Shown here: positions 25,185-40,100 of the stretch, piece after piece
How the letters are laid out: each line of letters begins with the position of its first letter
How positions within the stretch are numbered: position 1 is the stretch's first letter
Assembly: GCA_942490945.1 (NCBI GenBank)
Contig: CALNYZ010000018.1
Coordinates: forward strand, 1,798,001-1,862,000
Length of the DNA: 64,000 bases
From: CALNYZ01 sp942490945
GTDB lineage: Bacteria; Pseudomonadota; Gammaproteobacteria; UBA6429; Thiohalophilaceae
Direction: 5' to 3'
The notes under the pieces: model-generated
What the model was told of the DNA's origin: nothing
The model's input: only the letters and a program-made list of their open reading frames with translations
The model's database searches: none
Position numbers and translations under genes: made by a program

Positions 25185-28100
25185 TACTCTGAGTAGTTTG
25201 TGGTGTTTGTGTAAAAGTCGGCTGTAATTTTTGTTTTATTCGACCGAGTGCATCATAAATAGTATCTGTCGCTCTATTCCCGCTCTGTAAAGTCGCCGCT
25301 TGTGAGCTATAAGCCTGTTGCAGACTATAAGAACGTAAATCATTTGTATCAGATTCAATAACACGGGTAACCTGCCCGGTAAGATTATATAAATAGATCC
25401 GATCAACGCCATCACCTTGGTTAGTTCGCCATAGATTGCCATTTTTGTCATAGTCAAAATATTCGTGTGTCGTACCATTTTCACCTTTACTGCTTATTTC
25501 ACCAAACGCGTTATATTTGACATCACTTCGATTAAATTTGACGACGTTCGAAGCTGTACCGACCAGCGTCTGCCCCCCGTGTTTAATGTCGATTGTATCG
25601 GTGCGCACCACGGTGCCATCGACGGTCAGTTGATAATCGTATTGACCCACCGGAATGTCTGCATAGTTGGTACTGAACCAGCCGCTGCCTAACCGGGTCG
25701 CCGGTTTCGTTAAATAAGGATCACTGCTGCCCGCCGGTCGGTAACTAAAGCTCACGTTCTGCGCCGAACCCGACAGATTCGTAAACTCCAATCGCTCACT
25801 GTACAGATCGTTCGCACTGTCCAGTACCGTCACCCATTGACCGCCCAGTTGTTTTTGTACCTGTATGCCACTAATCGACTTGGCATTGCGGTTTAAATCA
25901 ATCCGTACACCATGCGCCGCTTCTGCTTCCGTTAAATCCGTCGTGATGTATGCCGGTACGTCCGTGTACGTCAGTTGATTATTGCTGGGATCATAATTCC
26001 GCACCCGGTCAATATACGTCGTTAACACCCGCGATGGTCCTGACCCCCATACACGTAAATCACTGAAACTCAAATCCACATACGCGCCCGTGTTGATCCC
26101 ACTGCTAACTTGACCGTACCCATCATTGTTACCGCCCAGGTCGTGTTGGACAGCACTGATATCCAACCACGCATCGCGCTCCACCACTTGTGCCTGACTC
26201 GCACCACCGATGCCGTCCACAGTAAACGTGCCACTGACTACACCGCCTGTCGCACGGTAACTGTAATCGCCCGGCGCGAACCCAGTGAGCGATACCGCAT
26301 ACAACCCGTTACCTAAATGCGTTAACCCACCATTGCCTAAACTATAGGTGTTAACGGTGCTTCCGGTACTGTCCATGATCATCACACCACTGGTCGTCAA
26401 CTGACCCGCATTGCCGCGCAATAATAAGCGTGCGGGCTGATACACATCATTCGCATTATTAAATATGTTTATCCACTGGCCATTCAGGTACTTCTGTACC
26501 TGTATGCTACTAATCGACTTGGCATTGCGGTTTAAATCAATCCGTACACCATGCGCCGCTTCTGCTTCCGTTAAATCCGTCGTGATGTATGCCGGTACGT
26601 CCGTGTACGTCAGTTGATTATTGCTGGGATCATAGTTCCGCACCCGGTCAATATACGTCGTTAACACCCGCGATGGACCTGGCCCCCAGACACTTAAATC
26701 ACTGAAACTCAAATCCACATACGCGCCCGTGTTGATGCCGCCTGAAACCAGACCATAACCATCATCTACACCACCGGTATCATGTTCAATGGCACCAACA
26801 TCCAGCCACAGATCATCCACCCAGCCGACAACATGGCTGCTACTGCCCGTCGCACCATGGTGCAACATGAACGTGCCATGACCATCCGCATAAGATTGTG
26901 TTTCGCCCGGACGGGTGTAAACCAGTTTGTATTCGTATTGGTCGGCCAACTGCGTGCTCATGTCCACCCAATACCGTCCGCCTAATGTATTCACGCCTCC
27001 AATGGCCAGGTTATTCAACTGGCTCCAGCTACCATCTGTAACATCCCAACTCGATGGATCCGTTGCATCGTATGGATTGGCGGGATCAATCGGGCGAAAA
27101 TATATACGTACTTCCGTGCCCGTCACCGCCGCAACCGGCCAACTCAGAATGTTTTTATTCGCCGTGTCGTTCAGACTGTCAAAGACATTAACCCATTGGC
27201 CTCCCAGTTGCTTTTGCACCTGGACTCGGGTCAATCCCAATATATTGGATGGATCTTGTAATGTAACCCGCGCTCCGTGACTCGCTTCCGCATCGGTCAG
27301 GTTCGTGGTGATCGTCCGTGGGTTTGGATATCCCGCATCACCGTAGTTGTAACTCGTCAATACGCGCGACGCGCCCGTACCCCATACGTTTAAATCACTC
27401 CAACTCATATCAATATAAGCCGTGGCATTGACCGTGTTAGCGACCAGCCCATATCCGTCATCATTGCCCGATCGGTCATAGCTAATTCCACTAACATCAA
27501 AGTAAAATTCACTCGCTGTCAAGGCTGCGGGGATGGTTGATACAATGTTTGTAGTCAGCTCACTGACTTCAATTTGTTGGCCAACGTTATCGTATTTATA
27601 ATACGTTGTATCCTGAATTGGTTGGCTGTCTGGATCAAAACGCAGTTGCCACTCTTTTACAAGTTGAGCAGACTCGTCATAACTATAAAATATCGAGTTT
27701 CCTTCTCCATCAACTACCCGGGTAGTTAAACTATTTTGGTTATAAAAATAGTAATTCAAGATATTTAATTGGGAATTTGATAAATCTGGAATTGCTTTAC
27801 TGCTGTTAGCCAATGTCGCACCAGATGCATGGCGCTCAGAAACAACTGTGTTGCCAAAAATATCAACTTGATAGGTAGTAAGCGGTGTAAGTTGCTTACT
27901 ACTACCTGCGCTGGTTGTTGGCAATGATTGCCCCCCGTGTTTAATGTCGATTGTATCGGTGCGCACCACGCTGCCATCGACGGTCAGTTGATAATCGTAT
28001 TGACCCACCGGAATGTCTGCATAGTTGGTACTGAACCAGCCGCTGCCTAACCGGGTCGCCGGTTTCGTTAAATAAGGATCACTGCTGCCCGCCGGTCGGT

Positions 28101-31100
28101 AACTAAAGCTCACGTTCTGCGCCGAACCCGACAGATTCGTAAACTCCAATCGCTCACTGTACAGATCGTTCGCACTGTCCAGTACCGTCACCCATTGACC
28201 GCCCAGTTGTTTTTGTACCTGTATGCCACTAATCGACTTGGCATTGCGGTTTAAATCAATCCGTACACCATGCGCCGCTTCTGCTTCCGTTAAATCCGTC
28301 GTGATGTATGCCGGTACGTCCGTGTACGTCAGTTGATTATTGCTGGGATCATAATTCCGCACCCGGTCAATATACGTCGTTAACACCCGCGATGGTCCTG
28401 ACCCCCATACACGTAAATCACTGAAACTCAAATCCACATACGCGCCCGTGTTGATCCCACTGCTAACTTGACCGTACCCATCATTGTTACCGCCCAGGTC
28501 GTGTTGGACAGCACTGATATCCAACCACGCATCGTGCTCCACCACTTGTGCCTGACTCGCACCACCGATGCCGTCCACAGTAAACGTGCCACCCACGCCA
28601 CTGCTGACCGCTTGATAGTTGTATTGACCCGGCGCTAAACCGGTCAAGGCCACCGCGTACAACCCGTTACCTAAATTTACGAGCCCGCCATTGCCCACAC
28701 TGTAGGTCCCGGTCCCAACCGGATTGCCCGCAGCATTCGTTATCGTAATACCACTGCCGTTCAATACACCGGCATTGCCGCGCAATAATAAGCGTGCGGG
28801 CTGATACACATCATTCGCATTATTAAATATGTTTATCCACTGGCCATTCAGGTACTTCTGTACCTGTATGCTACTAATCGACTTGGCATTGCGGTTTAAA
28901 TCAATCCGTACACCATGCGCCGCTTCTGCTTCCGTTAAATCCGTCGTGATGTATGCCGGTACGTCCGTGTACGTCAGTTGATTATTGCTGGGATCATAGT
29001 TCCGCACCCGGTCAATATACGTCGTTAACACCCGCGATGGACCTGGCCCCCAGACACTTAAATCACTGAAACTCAAATCCACATACGCGCCCGTGTTGAT
29101 GCCGCCTGAAACCAGACCATAACCATCATCTACACCACCGGTATCATGTTCAATGGCACCAACATCCAGCCACAGATCATCCACCCAGCCGACAACATGG
29201 CTGCTACTGCCCGTCGCACCATGGTGCAACATGAACGTGCCATGACCATCCGCATAAGATGTTTCGCCCGGACGGGTGTAAACCAGTTTGTATTCGTATT
29301 GGTCGGCCAACTGCGTGCTCATGTCCACCCAATACCGTCCGCCTAATGTATTCACGCCTCCAATGGCCAGGTTATTCAACTGGCTCCAGCTACCATCTGT
29401 AACATCCCAACTCGATGGATCCGTTGCATCGTATGGATTGGCGGGATCAATCGGGCGAAAATATATACGTACTTCCGTGCCCGTCACCGCCGCAACCGGC
29501 CAACTCAGAATGTTTTTATTCGCCGTGTCGTTCAGACTGTCAAAGACATTAACCCATTGGCCTCCCAGTTGCTTTTGCACCTGGACTCGGGTCAATCCCA
29601 ATATATTGGATGGATCTTGTAATGTAACCCGCGCTCCGTGACTCGCTTCCGCATCGGTCAGGTTCGTGGTGATCGTCCGTGGGTTTGGATATCCCGCATC
29701 ACCGTAGTTGTAACTCGTCAATACGCGCGACGCGCCCGTACCCCATACGTTTAAATCACTCCAACTCATATCTATATAGGCCGTGGCATTGACCGTGTTA
29801 GCGACCAGCCCATATCCGTCATCATTGCCCGATCGGTCATAGCTAATTCCACTAACATCAAAGTAAAATTCACTCGCTGTCAGGGCTGGCAGAATGGCAC
29901 TACCAGTCGTATCACTAAAACGAAATGGTTCGGCAGATCCAATTTTTCGGCCCAACACATCATAATACATATAAGTAGTAACGCCCGTGGCATTGGGATC
30001 TATATATGTATCGGCTCGCTCACTAGTACTGATGACATTTCCGAGTTTGTCATATTCAATGCGCGAGGTTAAATTACCTTTAACATTAGTTGGTGTAACG
30101 ACTCCACCAAAGGTAGCCGTTGAATAAATCACATCAAACAGGGTTTCACTTGTTTGGCGATTTAATAGATCGTAGGTAAAACGTTTTTCACGGTCAAAAC
30201 CCACATTCGATACACTGTTTTCGTCAGCAGGTTTTAGAATAATTGGCGTAGAAAAATTATTGTTTTTACTGGCGTATTCTATTTGCTTAATGACATTTCC
30301 AACTGCGTCGTATTTCCATTCTGTTAAGTAACCCAACGTATCAAGTTGCGCTATCGTTTGACCTACCGAATTATATTTATACTGTGTATTTGCCCAGGTT
30401 GGACCTTGTAATGTTGTATTGGGATTTTGCAATTCAGATTGTGTAGTAATATCTCCAAATGCGTTGTATACATTGCGAGTTTCCCGTTGCACATTAAAGT
30501 ATTGTTGATTATTGGTATTGTTTGATTGAGTAGAGTCAAATGCATACACCGCAGGTTGACGTGTACTGACTACACGACCGAGGGCATCGTAATCAGTTGT
30601 AATAATGCGATCCTGATTTGGATCTTGCAGTCCATTCAGGCCATAAACAAGATTAGTGATTTCACTCAAGCTATAACCGGTTGAAGTCTTATTTGCTACT
30701 GCTGCATCTTTCGGATCAGCAATCGCGTCAGCAATGGCATTAGCATAGCGTGTTAAGGTGGTTTGATTCCCAAACGCATCATAAGCATAGCCTGTGATGT
30801 ACTGCTCAGCATCGATATCAAATGCAATACGACCCTGACTGTCATACACTTTATAATTGTAATGACCAGCCACATCCCGATTGGCGGTGGCATTGCCGAG
30901 TGCATCATAAGTGACCTCGCTATATAGCGTAGCAACTCTTTCATTGCGACCTTGATAATTGTTTAGAATATCATCCCCCGCGTGGTAGACATCTACTGCA
31001 GGGAAGGTAGTTTTAATTTGCCGTCCTAATGCATCGTAGTCATACGATGTTATGCGTTCTTCTGGTGCACCGTACGCTTCGGTACGGGTTTTGACGTTAC

Positions 31101-34100
31101 CTAAGTTGTCATAAGTTATAAGCGTGATAATAGATTCATTGCTTGTTGTTGAGTTAGCGGGGTTAGTTGGATCGAGTCGCGTCACATCGACCTTGGGGGT
31201 AATTTCTTGCGTTAAGCGGTTTGCTGCATCGTACACATAGGTCCAGGTATAGTTGTCATCTTTTGCTGCTTCACCTTGCAACGTTAAATCACCCGAGCTA
31301 GCACTCGCGCCATTTTTATTCGTGAACCAGGTTTTGTTGCCAACTGCATCGTAGCCATAAAACTCACGGTTCCCCGCCGCATCTCGACTCCATACCAGAC
31401 GGCCAGCCGTATCATAGCCGTACATATCGATTTGGTCTTCGGTGGTATTCACTAACGGATTTGTGCTTCCATGGAAATCAATATTTAATTGCAGGATTTG
31501 TGGGTCCGCACTTAAATCCATACCAATGGTCGAAATATTATTCGCAAAGCGCCAGACGGATTTCAACTCGCCGACACTATCGTATGCATTTTCCGTGACG
31601 TACCCCATCGCATCGATGCTATAACGCAATTGGTTTGCCGCATTGAAAACGTTTAAGTGAATGCGTTCGTTGCCATCAGCCACTGCTGTGACACCATCTG
31701 ATAACGTTGAAAGCACCAGCCCCGACAAATTAGCTAGACCTGTTTCACTGCGAGTGGCGATGTCCAAGGTTGCATCCAACGCACTTAATTCAGCACTTTT
31801 AATGATCGTCGCATAGTCAATACTGCGGATTTGATTGCCGTGCGCATCATAGCGGTATTCACTCACATACCCTTCTAGTCGTGCATTGCCAGTCAGACCG
31901 GTATAGGCAGGCTGGGCATTTTGTTGTACGCGGAAGCGCAAGCGATTGGCGTTATCGTAGACTTGATAGCTAATGCGATCGTTAAGGTTATTTTCTAAAC
32001 TGGATCGTTGTCCAGTCAAATACGTGTAACCCGTACCATTGGCTGATTCGGTTTTAAAGGTGGCGGCTTGTCCACTGTTTAACGCTTGCGCCACTTGCGT
32101 AGACTTCACTGCCCGGCCGAATGCGTCGTAGTCGGTAATGCTCACTTCGTTTAATCCGTTAACGGTATACACCAGACGGTTATTGTTGTCGTAGGCAAAC
32201 CAGGTCACAACATCGAGACTGTCATTCGCGCTGAAGTAAGTTGTCGCGGCACCGTTTAAGGTGCTCACGATAACGGATGGATCAGCTTTAATCGCAGCAG
32301 TATCGATACTATTGAGTGCCGTTGCATAACGGCGTGTATGTATCACGTTTCCGAAGGTATCGTAGACCATATGACTGATACCACCCAGAGCATCAATGCT
32401 GTGCGTTTCACGGTATAAACTGTCGTAGATATACGAGGTGACATTCAGATTGGCATCAATGCGTTGCAGGACTTGCCCCATCGCGCCATACTTCACTTCG
32501 GTGGTCAGCGTCATGCCGGATGGATCGATAATGGTTTTGGTTTGACGGCCCGCATCATCGTATTCGTATTTTACGGTTCGCGCATCGGGCGTGTTATACC
32601 CTTCGGTCTTGGTCTTGACATGGCCTAATGCATCATAGGTGTAAAATGTGGTGAGACGTGTCTGCGAGGCAGTGTCGAGCTGCTGTGTTGTGGGGTTGTA
32701 ACGTGTCACCTCCACTTGGGGTGACAGTTCGTGCGTCAAGCGCCCGGCCTCATCATATTGATAGGTCCAGGTGTTACCGAGTTTATTGGTGAAGGCGGTT
32801 TTGTTGCCCGCATCATCGTAAGCGTAAGACTCGCTTAAGTTGATACTGTCGGTGCTTTTCTCCAGTCGTCCGGCATTATCATAATAATAACTCTGCACTT
32901 GCGCGGCGTTGATGGCCGCGGTGGTGGCGGTGCCGGGTACTTCTTTGGCCAGCTCCGCCGCTTGCCAGCTTGTCAGGGTAGCGAACGTGACGGTATCGCT
33001 TAAATCAGCGGTGATATCAACCGGGTTATTATAAACAGCAGTCGTTTTGATTTGCCCGTTTGCATAGTAGGTGGTTTCACTCACGGTGTTGACGCTGTTA
33101 ATACTGAAGCGTTGACGGTTTAACCCGTCGTAAATAAAGTGCGTGGTTTGGTCTTCGGCTGTCATAAAGCCGGCGGTATCACGCAGGCCTTCAATGATGT
33201 TATCCAGCACACTGTTGTTCGTCACATCCACATCGGTGTGTTCAGCAATGCGCGCATCGTAGGTGGTTAATTGCGCCGTGCTGAGTGGCGTAGCATATGC
33301 GGTGGTTTGAATGACATTGTTATTGTCATCGTAAACCGTTTCGGTTAACCCCCCCAGGCTGTCAATGCTAAAGCGTAAGCGGTTATCCGCATCGTACGCA
33401 TAACGCATGACGTGATTGCGTCCATCATTGCCATTGTTGGCTTGCAATGTCGTGACACGACTTTGTAATGTTGCGGTAAAGGTGGTGGTATCCAGGTCAC
33501 TCACGGTCACGGTTTGGTGATAGGCGATGGTTTTTAATACATTGCCATTGCCGTCATACACGGTTTGCGTCACTTGACCGAGCGCATCAATCACATGGGT
33601 TTGCCGCTGGTTCGCATCGTACACGTAACGCGTGACGTTTTGATTTGCATCGGTGACGGCAATGAGGTTATCAACATTATCGTAATGATAACGCGTCGTG
33701 ATATCTAACCCGGTTGGATTGGTCGTGGCATCATAAGGATCGACAATCTCATACTCACGACGACCGAGTTTGTCATAACTGTATTTAGTAATACGTTCAC
33801 TGGGCGTACCTTGTGCTTCGGTCACCGTTAAGGTTTTACCGCGACCGTCATAGGTATACGCGGTAATAATGTTGAGGCCGTTGGGATTACTTGCCGTAAT
33901 GGGATCGACCGTGATGGTGTTAACTTGTCCGCGTTTATCATACGCGGTGTGGGTTTCAACATTTCTCGCATCTTTGACCACGGCCACCCGGCCTTGGCCG
34001 TCGTACCACATTTCGGTTTTGATCGCCAAACCGTTCGGGTTAGCGGTGGTAATTGGATCGATGATCTGTTTGATGACACGATTCGCTGCATCGTATTCGG

Positions 34101-37100
34101 TGATGACGAGGTTGCCGTTCGCGTCTTCGGTTTGAATAACACGATTGGATTGGTCGTAGGTATTGTTGGCGGAAACAATCGCCTGCCCGTTCACATCCTC
34201 GGTGACGGTGTTGAGGTTACCGTTTTTATCATACGTGTATTGCGTGACGTTGCCGTTCCCATCATCCACTTGCGTGGTTTCACCATGACGGTTGCTGTGT
34301 GTGGTGGTCGTGATGCCTTCTGAGGTTGTCATCGTCACTGTGCGATTGGCATCGTCATACGACAAGGTGGTGGTGTTGCCGTTGGCATCGACAAGACGGG
34401 TTTGTCGGCCCAGCGCATCGTAAATAATCTGGTTGCTGTAACCTACCGCATCGGTAGTGGTCGTCACTTGACGACCGGCGTTAACGCTATATTGATTTTG
34501 TTGTGTGATGACGCCGTTTTGATACACGGTTTTCACGCGACCAAAGGCATCGTGTATCACCAGGCGGGTTTGCGCCAGACCGTTCACATCATGCACGGTT
34601 TGATAAGCTTCCCCACGCTGTGTATAGGTGTAGTGTGACTGCACGCTGTTTTGATTATCCAGCGTCAACGCTTGTGCGGTCGCAAGCGAGGCCGCCGGGG
34701 ATGACAGTTGTGTCGTCACAGACTCCCGTTCACCAAACGCGTTATAGCTGTTTTCGGTTTTATAAAACTGCGCATCGATGGCTTGCTTCACGGCGCCGCG
34801 CAGCGTGTAGTTCACCGTCGAGGTGCTGTCGACTGCAGCGTTGGTCAGCCCGCTTAATACAGTTTGAATGGCGCTGATGTCACCGCCGGTCAGGGAGGTG
34901 GTGTCAATACGATTGCTTAAACGCGTGGTATCGATCACCTGACCAAAGCCGTTGTAGTTGGTGAGGGTCACCTCGCCTTGTTGGGTGATCGGGTTGCCGT
35001 TGACATCGGTGCCCCCATCGGCCGCGCTTATCACCGCCTGCACGTTATTGCTGTCGTCGTAGTAGTACCACCTCGTCTGACCATTAGCACCGCGGGTGCT
35101 TAAGAGTCGATCGGCATTGTCGTAGCTATAGGTGGTGGCGTACTCTGCCCACACGCTGTCCACCACGGCAGCCTGTTCGGCTGGTGTGGCCGCCGGGTTA
35201 TTTGTCAGGAGGGTGGTAAGACGTTGCGTGATTTGATCACTGCCTTCCCCACTTAAGCTCGCGATAAGACGACCTTTTTGATCGTAGCGGCTTTGCTCGG
35301 TGCGGGTTTCACTCGCGTTGTTAACCGCGACATCGGTTTGGATGAGATGACCGACGGTATCATAGCTGTATTGCGTTTGGGTGCCGCTGATAAAATCGGT
35401 ACGCACACTGACACGATTGAGCGCATCATATTGGGTGACCGTTTCGGCAATGGCACTGCCCGCCAACCCTTGCAAGGTGCTAACAGATTGTCCGGTGTAC
35501 GTGACGGCCGTGTCATAACGACGCGTATCGGTTTGGTTACCCGCCGCATCGTATTGATAGGTAGTAAGATAACCGTCAGCATCAATTTTTGCGACTACCT
35601 GATTGCGACCATTATATAGTGTGTAGGCCTGACGGTTGTCGGCGGGCACAGTGTTGGCCGTGCTGCGCAACGTCGCTAAATCGCCCGTTGATAACAGGTT
35701 AGGTTGTGCCGGTGTGTTCAGAATTTGCGTGGCGTATTTGATCGTGGAGGTGCGCCGTCCGGCGATGTCGTAGATCGATTCGGTTAAATAGCCTTCGCCA
35801 TCGAGTTGCGCCAGCACCTGGCCATCATCGCTGTAGAAGGTTCGCGTGTGTCGGTCAAGGGTGGGGGCAGACGTGATGAGCAGTTCGATTTCATCCACTT
35901 GCCAGGGTACAGTCAGGGAACTGGTATCCACCGCATTGCCGTATTGCACGGTATCGGTCACGCGCCCCGCCGCATCGTAAAATAATTGCGTGACGTAGAC
36001 GTCATTGGCGTTGGTGTCGTGCGGCGTTAAGCTCATCACCGCGCGATTGGCTTTGTCGTACAAGGTATACGTGTTTCGATCATTCAACGCGTCAACGGTG
36101 ATCGTGATATCAGCCAAGGTAATATTTTTATTGCTCAGCTGAAGCTGGCCTGTGACATCATTTAAATTACTGATGTCGGCTGCACTTAAGGGCGTGGCGT
36201 ACGCAATGGTTTGCACCACGTTACCGGCACTATCGTAAACACTTTGCGTTAAATATCCCCGCGCATCCACCAGCCCGGTTAAGCGGTTTGCCGTGTCATA
36301 GATAAAGTAAGTATTGTGACCGTTCGCATCGGTGCTACTGCGTAAACGCCCCGCAGCATCATAGGTGTTGGCGCTACTGCCCACTTGCACCAGGCTGGTG
36401 GTAGTCCAGTATGCCAAGGTCGCCGGGGTTTCAAGTTGGGTCGTCGATTGCAAGTCGGCCGTGGTAATGCCCAGACCGGCAAAATAACTTTGTAACGCAC
36501 TGGCCGCATTGGCATCACCGTACACGTTTGTTGCGATGCTCGCCCATACATCCGGCGCTGCCAGGTCAGTGGCACTCACACTGTAGTAAGGGGTGATGGT
36601 AATAGTTTTTGTTTGTGATGCGTCTTGTAACTGCAAGGGTAAGCCTTGCAATTCGTTATTCGTCAGTGCCGCAAAGCTCACGACATCGGTATTGTTGGTA
36701 TTAAACGCCGCTTGCAGTTCATCGCCTAAATTACTGTCGTTATATAAAGCACCGGCAATGCTCGCCCACGTATCCGTACTTTGCACCACATAATATTCGT
36801 CAACGGGTTGTGGACTGGTGGCCTCATCATCCCATAAGTTACCCGGTATTGCTGGTAGCACCGTGTCCGGTATTAAGGTCGTGATGTTGTATTGGGGTTG
36901 GGCATAATGCGCCTGCAGTTCATCGGCAACATTCTGCGTGTTGTATAACGCTTGCGCGATACTCGCCCAGCTATCGCCTTGGCGGATTAAATAATCCACA
37001 TCGGTAAATTGCGCGGGCAATGCATCCAGGGTGATACCCGCCGTTAATGTCGTGATGTTGTATTGCGGTTGGGCGTAATGGGTTTGTAATTCATCTGCCA

Positions 37101-40100
37101 CCGCCGCGTTGCCGTATAAACTGAACGCGATGCTGTCCCAGGTATCGCCGGCTTGGACCGTGTAATAGGCAGGAATGGGATTCGGATCGGGATGCTCATC
37201 GTCATCCAACTGCGCCGGCGGCGCGAGTAAAATCCCGTTGGTCGCGTCTTGCGGTTGCGTGTAACCATACGTACCGAAGTAATGCGCCTGCACTTCATCG
37301 GTTAACCCGTCGGCATTCGGGCCATAAAAATGGTTCGCAATGTCGGTCCACGTGTCGGTCGTTTGCACTTGATAGTTAGTATCGCTTAACTGCGCCGGTA
37401 CGTTCAGTAACTCACCGTTGACCGCCGCCGCGGCCGGTGTGCTCGTGCCATAGAACGTTTCTAATTCATCCCCCAGGTTCGCATCCCCGTAAGCGTTGAA
37501 CGCGATATCGTTCCACGTCTCGCCGCCTTGTAACACGTAATAATTTTCCGCACTCGGCATCAATCGCCCGATATCCATGATGGGGTCGGGTGGACTCAGT
37601 AATTGTAATCCCGGCGCATCTTGCGGTTGGGTGTAGCCATAATTATCTAAGTAATGTTGCGCCAGTTCATCTGACACCCGAATGTCGTTGTATAAACTCA
37701 ACGCCACATCGTCCCAGGTGTCTGTTGCCGTTACCGTGTAGTACGGCGTGCCGTTGGAGGGCGGGACGTAGGCGCTGGTGCGCAGTTGGAAACTCGACCC
37801 ACTCCACTGATTCCAGAACGCGTGGAAACCGCCTTGCCCGTCCGCCGCCAGATGATACGAATCGGTGACCGGCCCGATATTTTCCAGTGACACCGCGCCC
37901 GACCACACATTCTGGTTGATATCGAAATTGCTGACATAGATATTGTACTGCCCGCTTTCAATCCGCTGCCATGTCACCGCCGCGCGACCCTGCGCATCAA
38001 TCGACGCATATGAGAACGTTAATGTCGCCCCTGTCGGACTGTCAATCGGCTCCGGCCCTTGCCAGCCACCGTTAGTCGCATCGTATCGGTTCACCCAAAT
38101 CGTCGTGACACCCGAGGCGTTGTTTTGCGTCCAGGTCGCAATCGCCGTCCCTGAACTGTCCACCTGCACATCCAACTCCTGGATGTTAGCGCTGCTACTC
38201 AACCCAATCGCTTGCCGTGTCCAGCTACTGCCGTCATAACGGGCCGCAATTAAATCCGTGCCGTTCTCCCGCCACAACACGAATCCGTTACCGGCATCAT
38301 CAAAACCTTCGCGGATAAAGGCCACCGGCGCCGTCGTGGTTTCCAGTAATTGCTCCGGTTGCCAACCGCTGCCCGGCACATACTGGCTCGCGTAAACCGA
38401 GTTCACACCGTTGTCTTGCTGCATCCACATGACCCAGTGCTCGCCATTGCCCGCCGTCACCGCTTGGGTAAATTGGACGTTCGCATTACCGGTGTCTAAT
38501 GCCAGTTGCGTCGTCCAACTGCTACCATCGAATGTCGCCGCCGCCGCATTAAAACGACTGCCATCGTAGTGTTTCATTGACACCACGACCCGGCCCTGAT
38601 TATCGACATCCACATCCCAGTCTTCGGCGTAGTTCGTCACCGGCTCCGGTGCTTGCCAACCCGTGCCCAGACCACTACCCGGGATAAACCGCGCCACATA
38701 GACGGTGCCCATCCACGCATTTTCACGCCAACTTACCGCGGCATGACCTGAACTGGCCACGCTGATGTTCGGCGAGCGCATGCTCGCGCCCAACGTTTCT
38801 AATGGTACGGTGGTACTTTGCCAGACTCCTTGTACCGCATCGTAATGCCGCGCATAAATATTGCCGCCCTGCTCCCACACCACAATACCGTTACCCGCCG
38901 CATCAAATCCGCTGCGTCCCGATTCATCGGTGCCATCGACTGAACCGAGGTCGGTCGGCGTACTCGCCCACCCACCTGCCCCGCCGGTGGGGGTGGTCAC
39001 CACACCCGGGATTAAATCCACCGGCACATCTTGCGGTGTTAATCGCGTGTCATAGGCATTGCCATGCAATGCCGCATCGTAATTTACCGCAGCCGGGGTG
39101 TTTAGATAATACGGTTGTGTCGTGTACCCCTGGTTCGAGACGTTCGGGGCGGTGGTATTTAATAGATACGGATTGGTATTGAGCAAGCTATGGTTTTGTG
39201 GATTGATAATATCCCGCACGGTTTGCACTAACGGACTGGCTGTATTTAACGGCACGTCCGGCCCCGTGTTCACTGTCTGTGTGGTTTGTAAACTACCCGC
39301 CTGAGCAGTTGCGGTTTGTAAGGTACTTTGTGCTGTCGCGGTTTGGGTTTGATTCAGCAATAAACCCCGCGCATCATACGTCGAGGTCGTGAGTAAACCG
39401 TTGGCCTGCGTCAGCTTCACCTGATTATTGGCATCGTCGTATAGCGAAGTGGTGATGTGATTTAAGGCATCAACGCTGGATACCAAGCGGCCCAATCCGT
39501 CGTAGGTATATTGGGTCGCTTGACCGTTACCATCGATGCTTTGTATCAATTGACCGTAGTGGTCGTAGATAAAATAATTTGTGTTGGGGTTTTGTCCCGT
39601 GCCCGCACTATCCACCGACGCGTAGTTTTTTATGCTGTGGACTTGCCCGCGAATATCGTAGGTGGTTTCGGTACGTTGGGTGGTATCCAGCGCTTGGGTT
39701 TGCGTCCAGGTGGTCAGTTGGGATTCGGTCAGTACGTCTGTTTGTGTCAGATTGGCAAGGGTTTGCGCGGTGGTTTCATTTGGCAGCGCAAACGTCGCAC
39801 CGGTATAACTTATCGATGTGGTGACTTGTCCAAGCGCATTATAAACAAGTTCATTTACTCGCCCTTGCGCACTGATACTAAAAATCAGTTTTCCCGCACT
39901 GTCATACACATAACGGCTCGTCGCCGGTGTGGCCGGCGCGGGCCCTTGTCCATCGGCATCGGTATAAATGGTTTCCGTGACGAGCCGGTTATTGCTGTCG
40001 TAGACGTAATCCACCGTGGTGTTGGTGTCATCGGTGCGTTGGGTAAGATTACCGCGCGCATCATAACTGAACGTGGTGGTCTGGTTATTCGTATCGGTGA

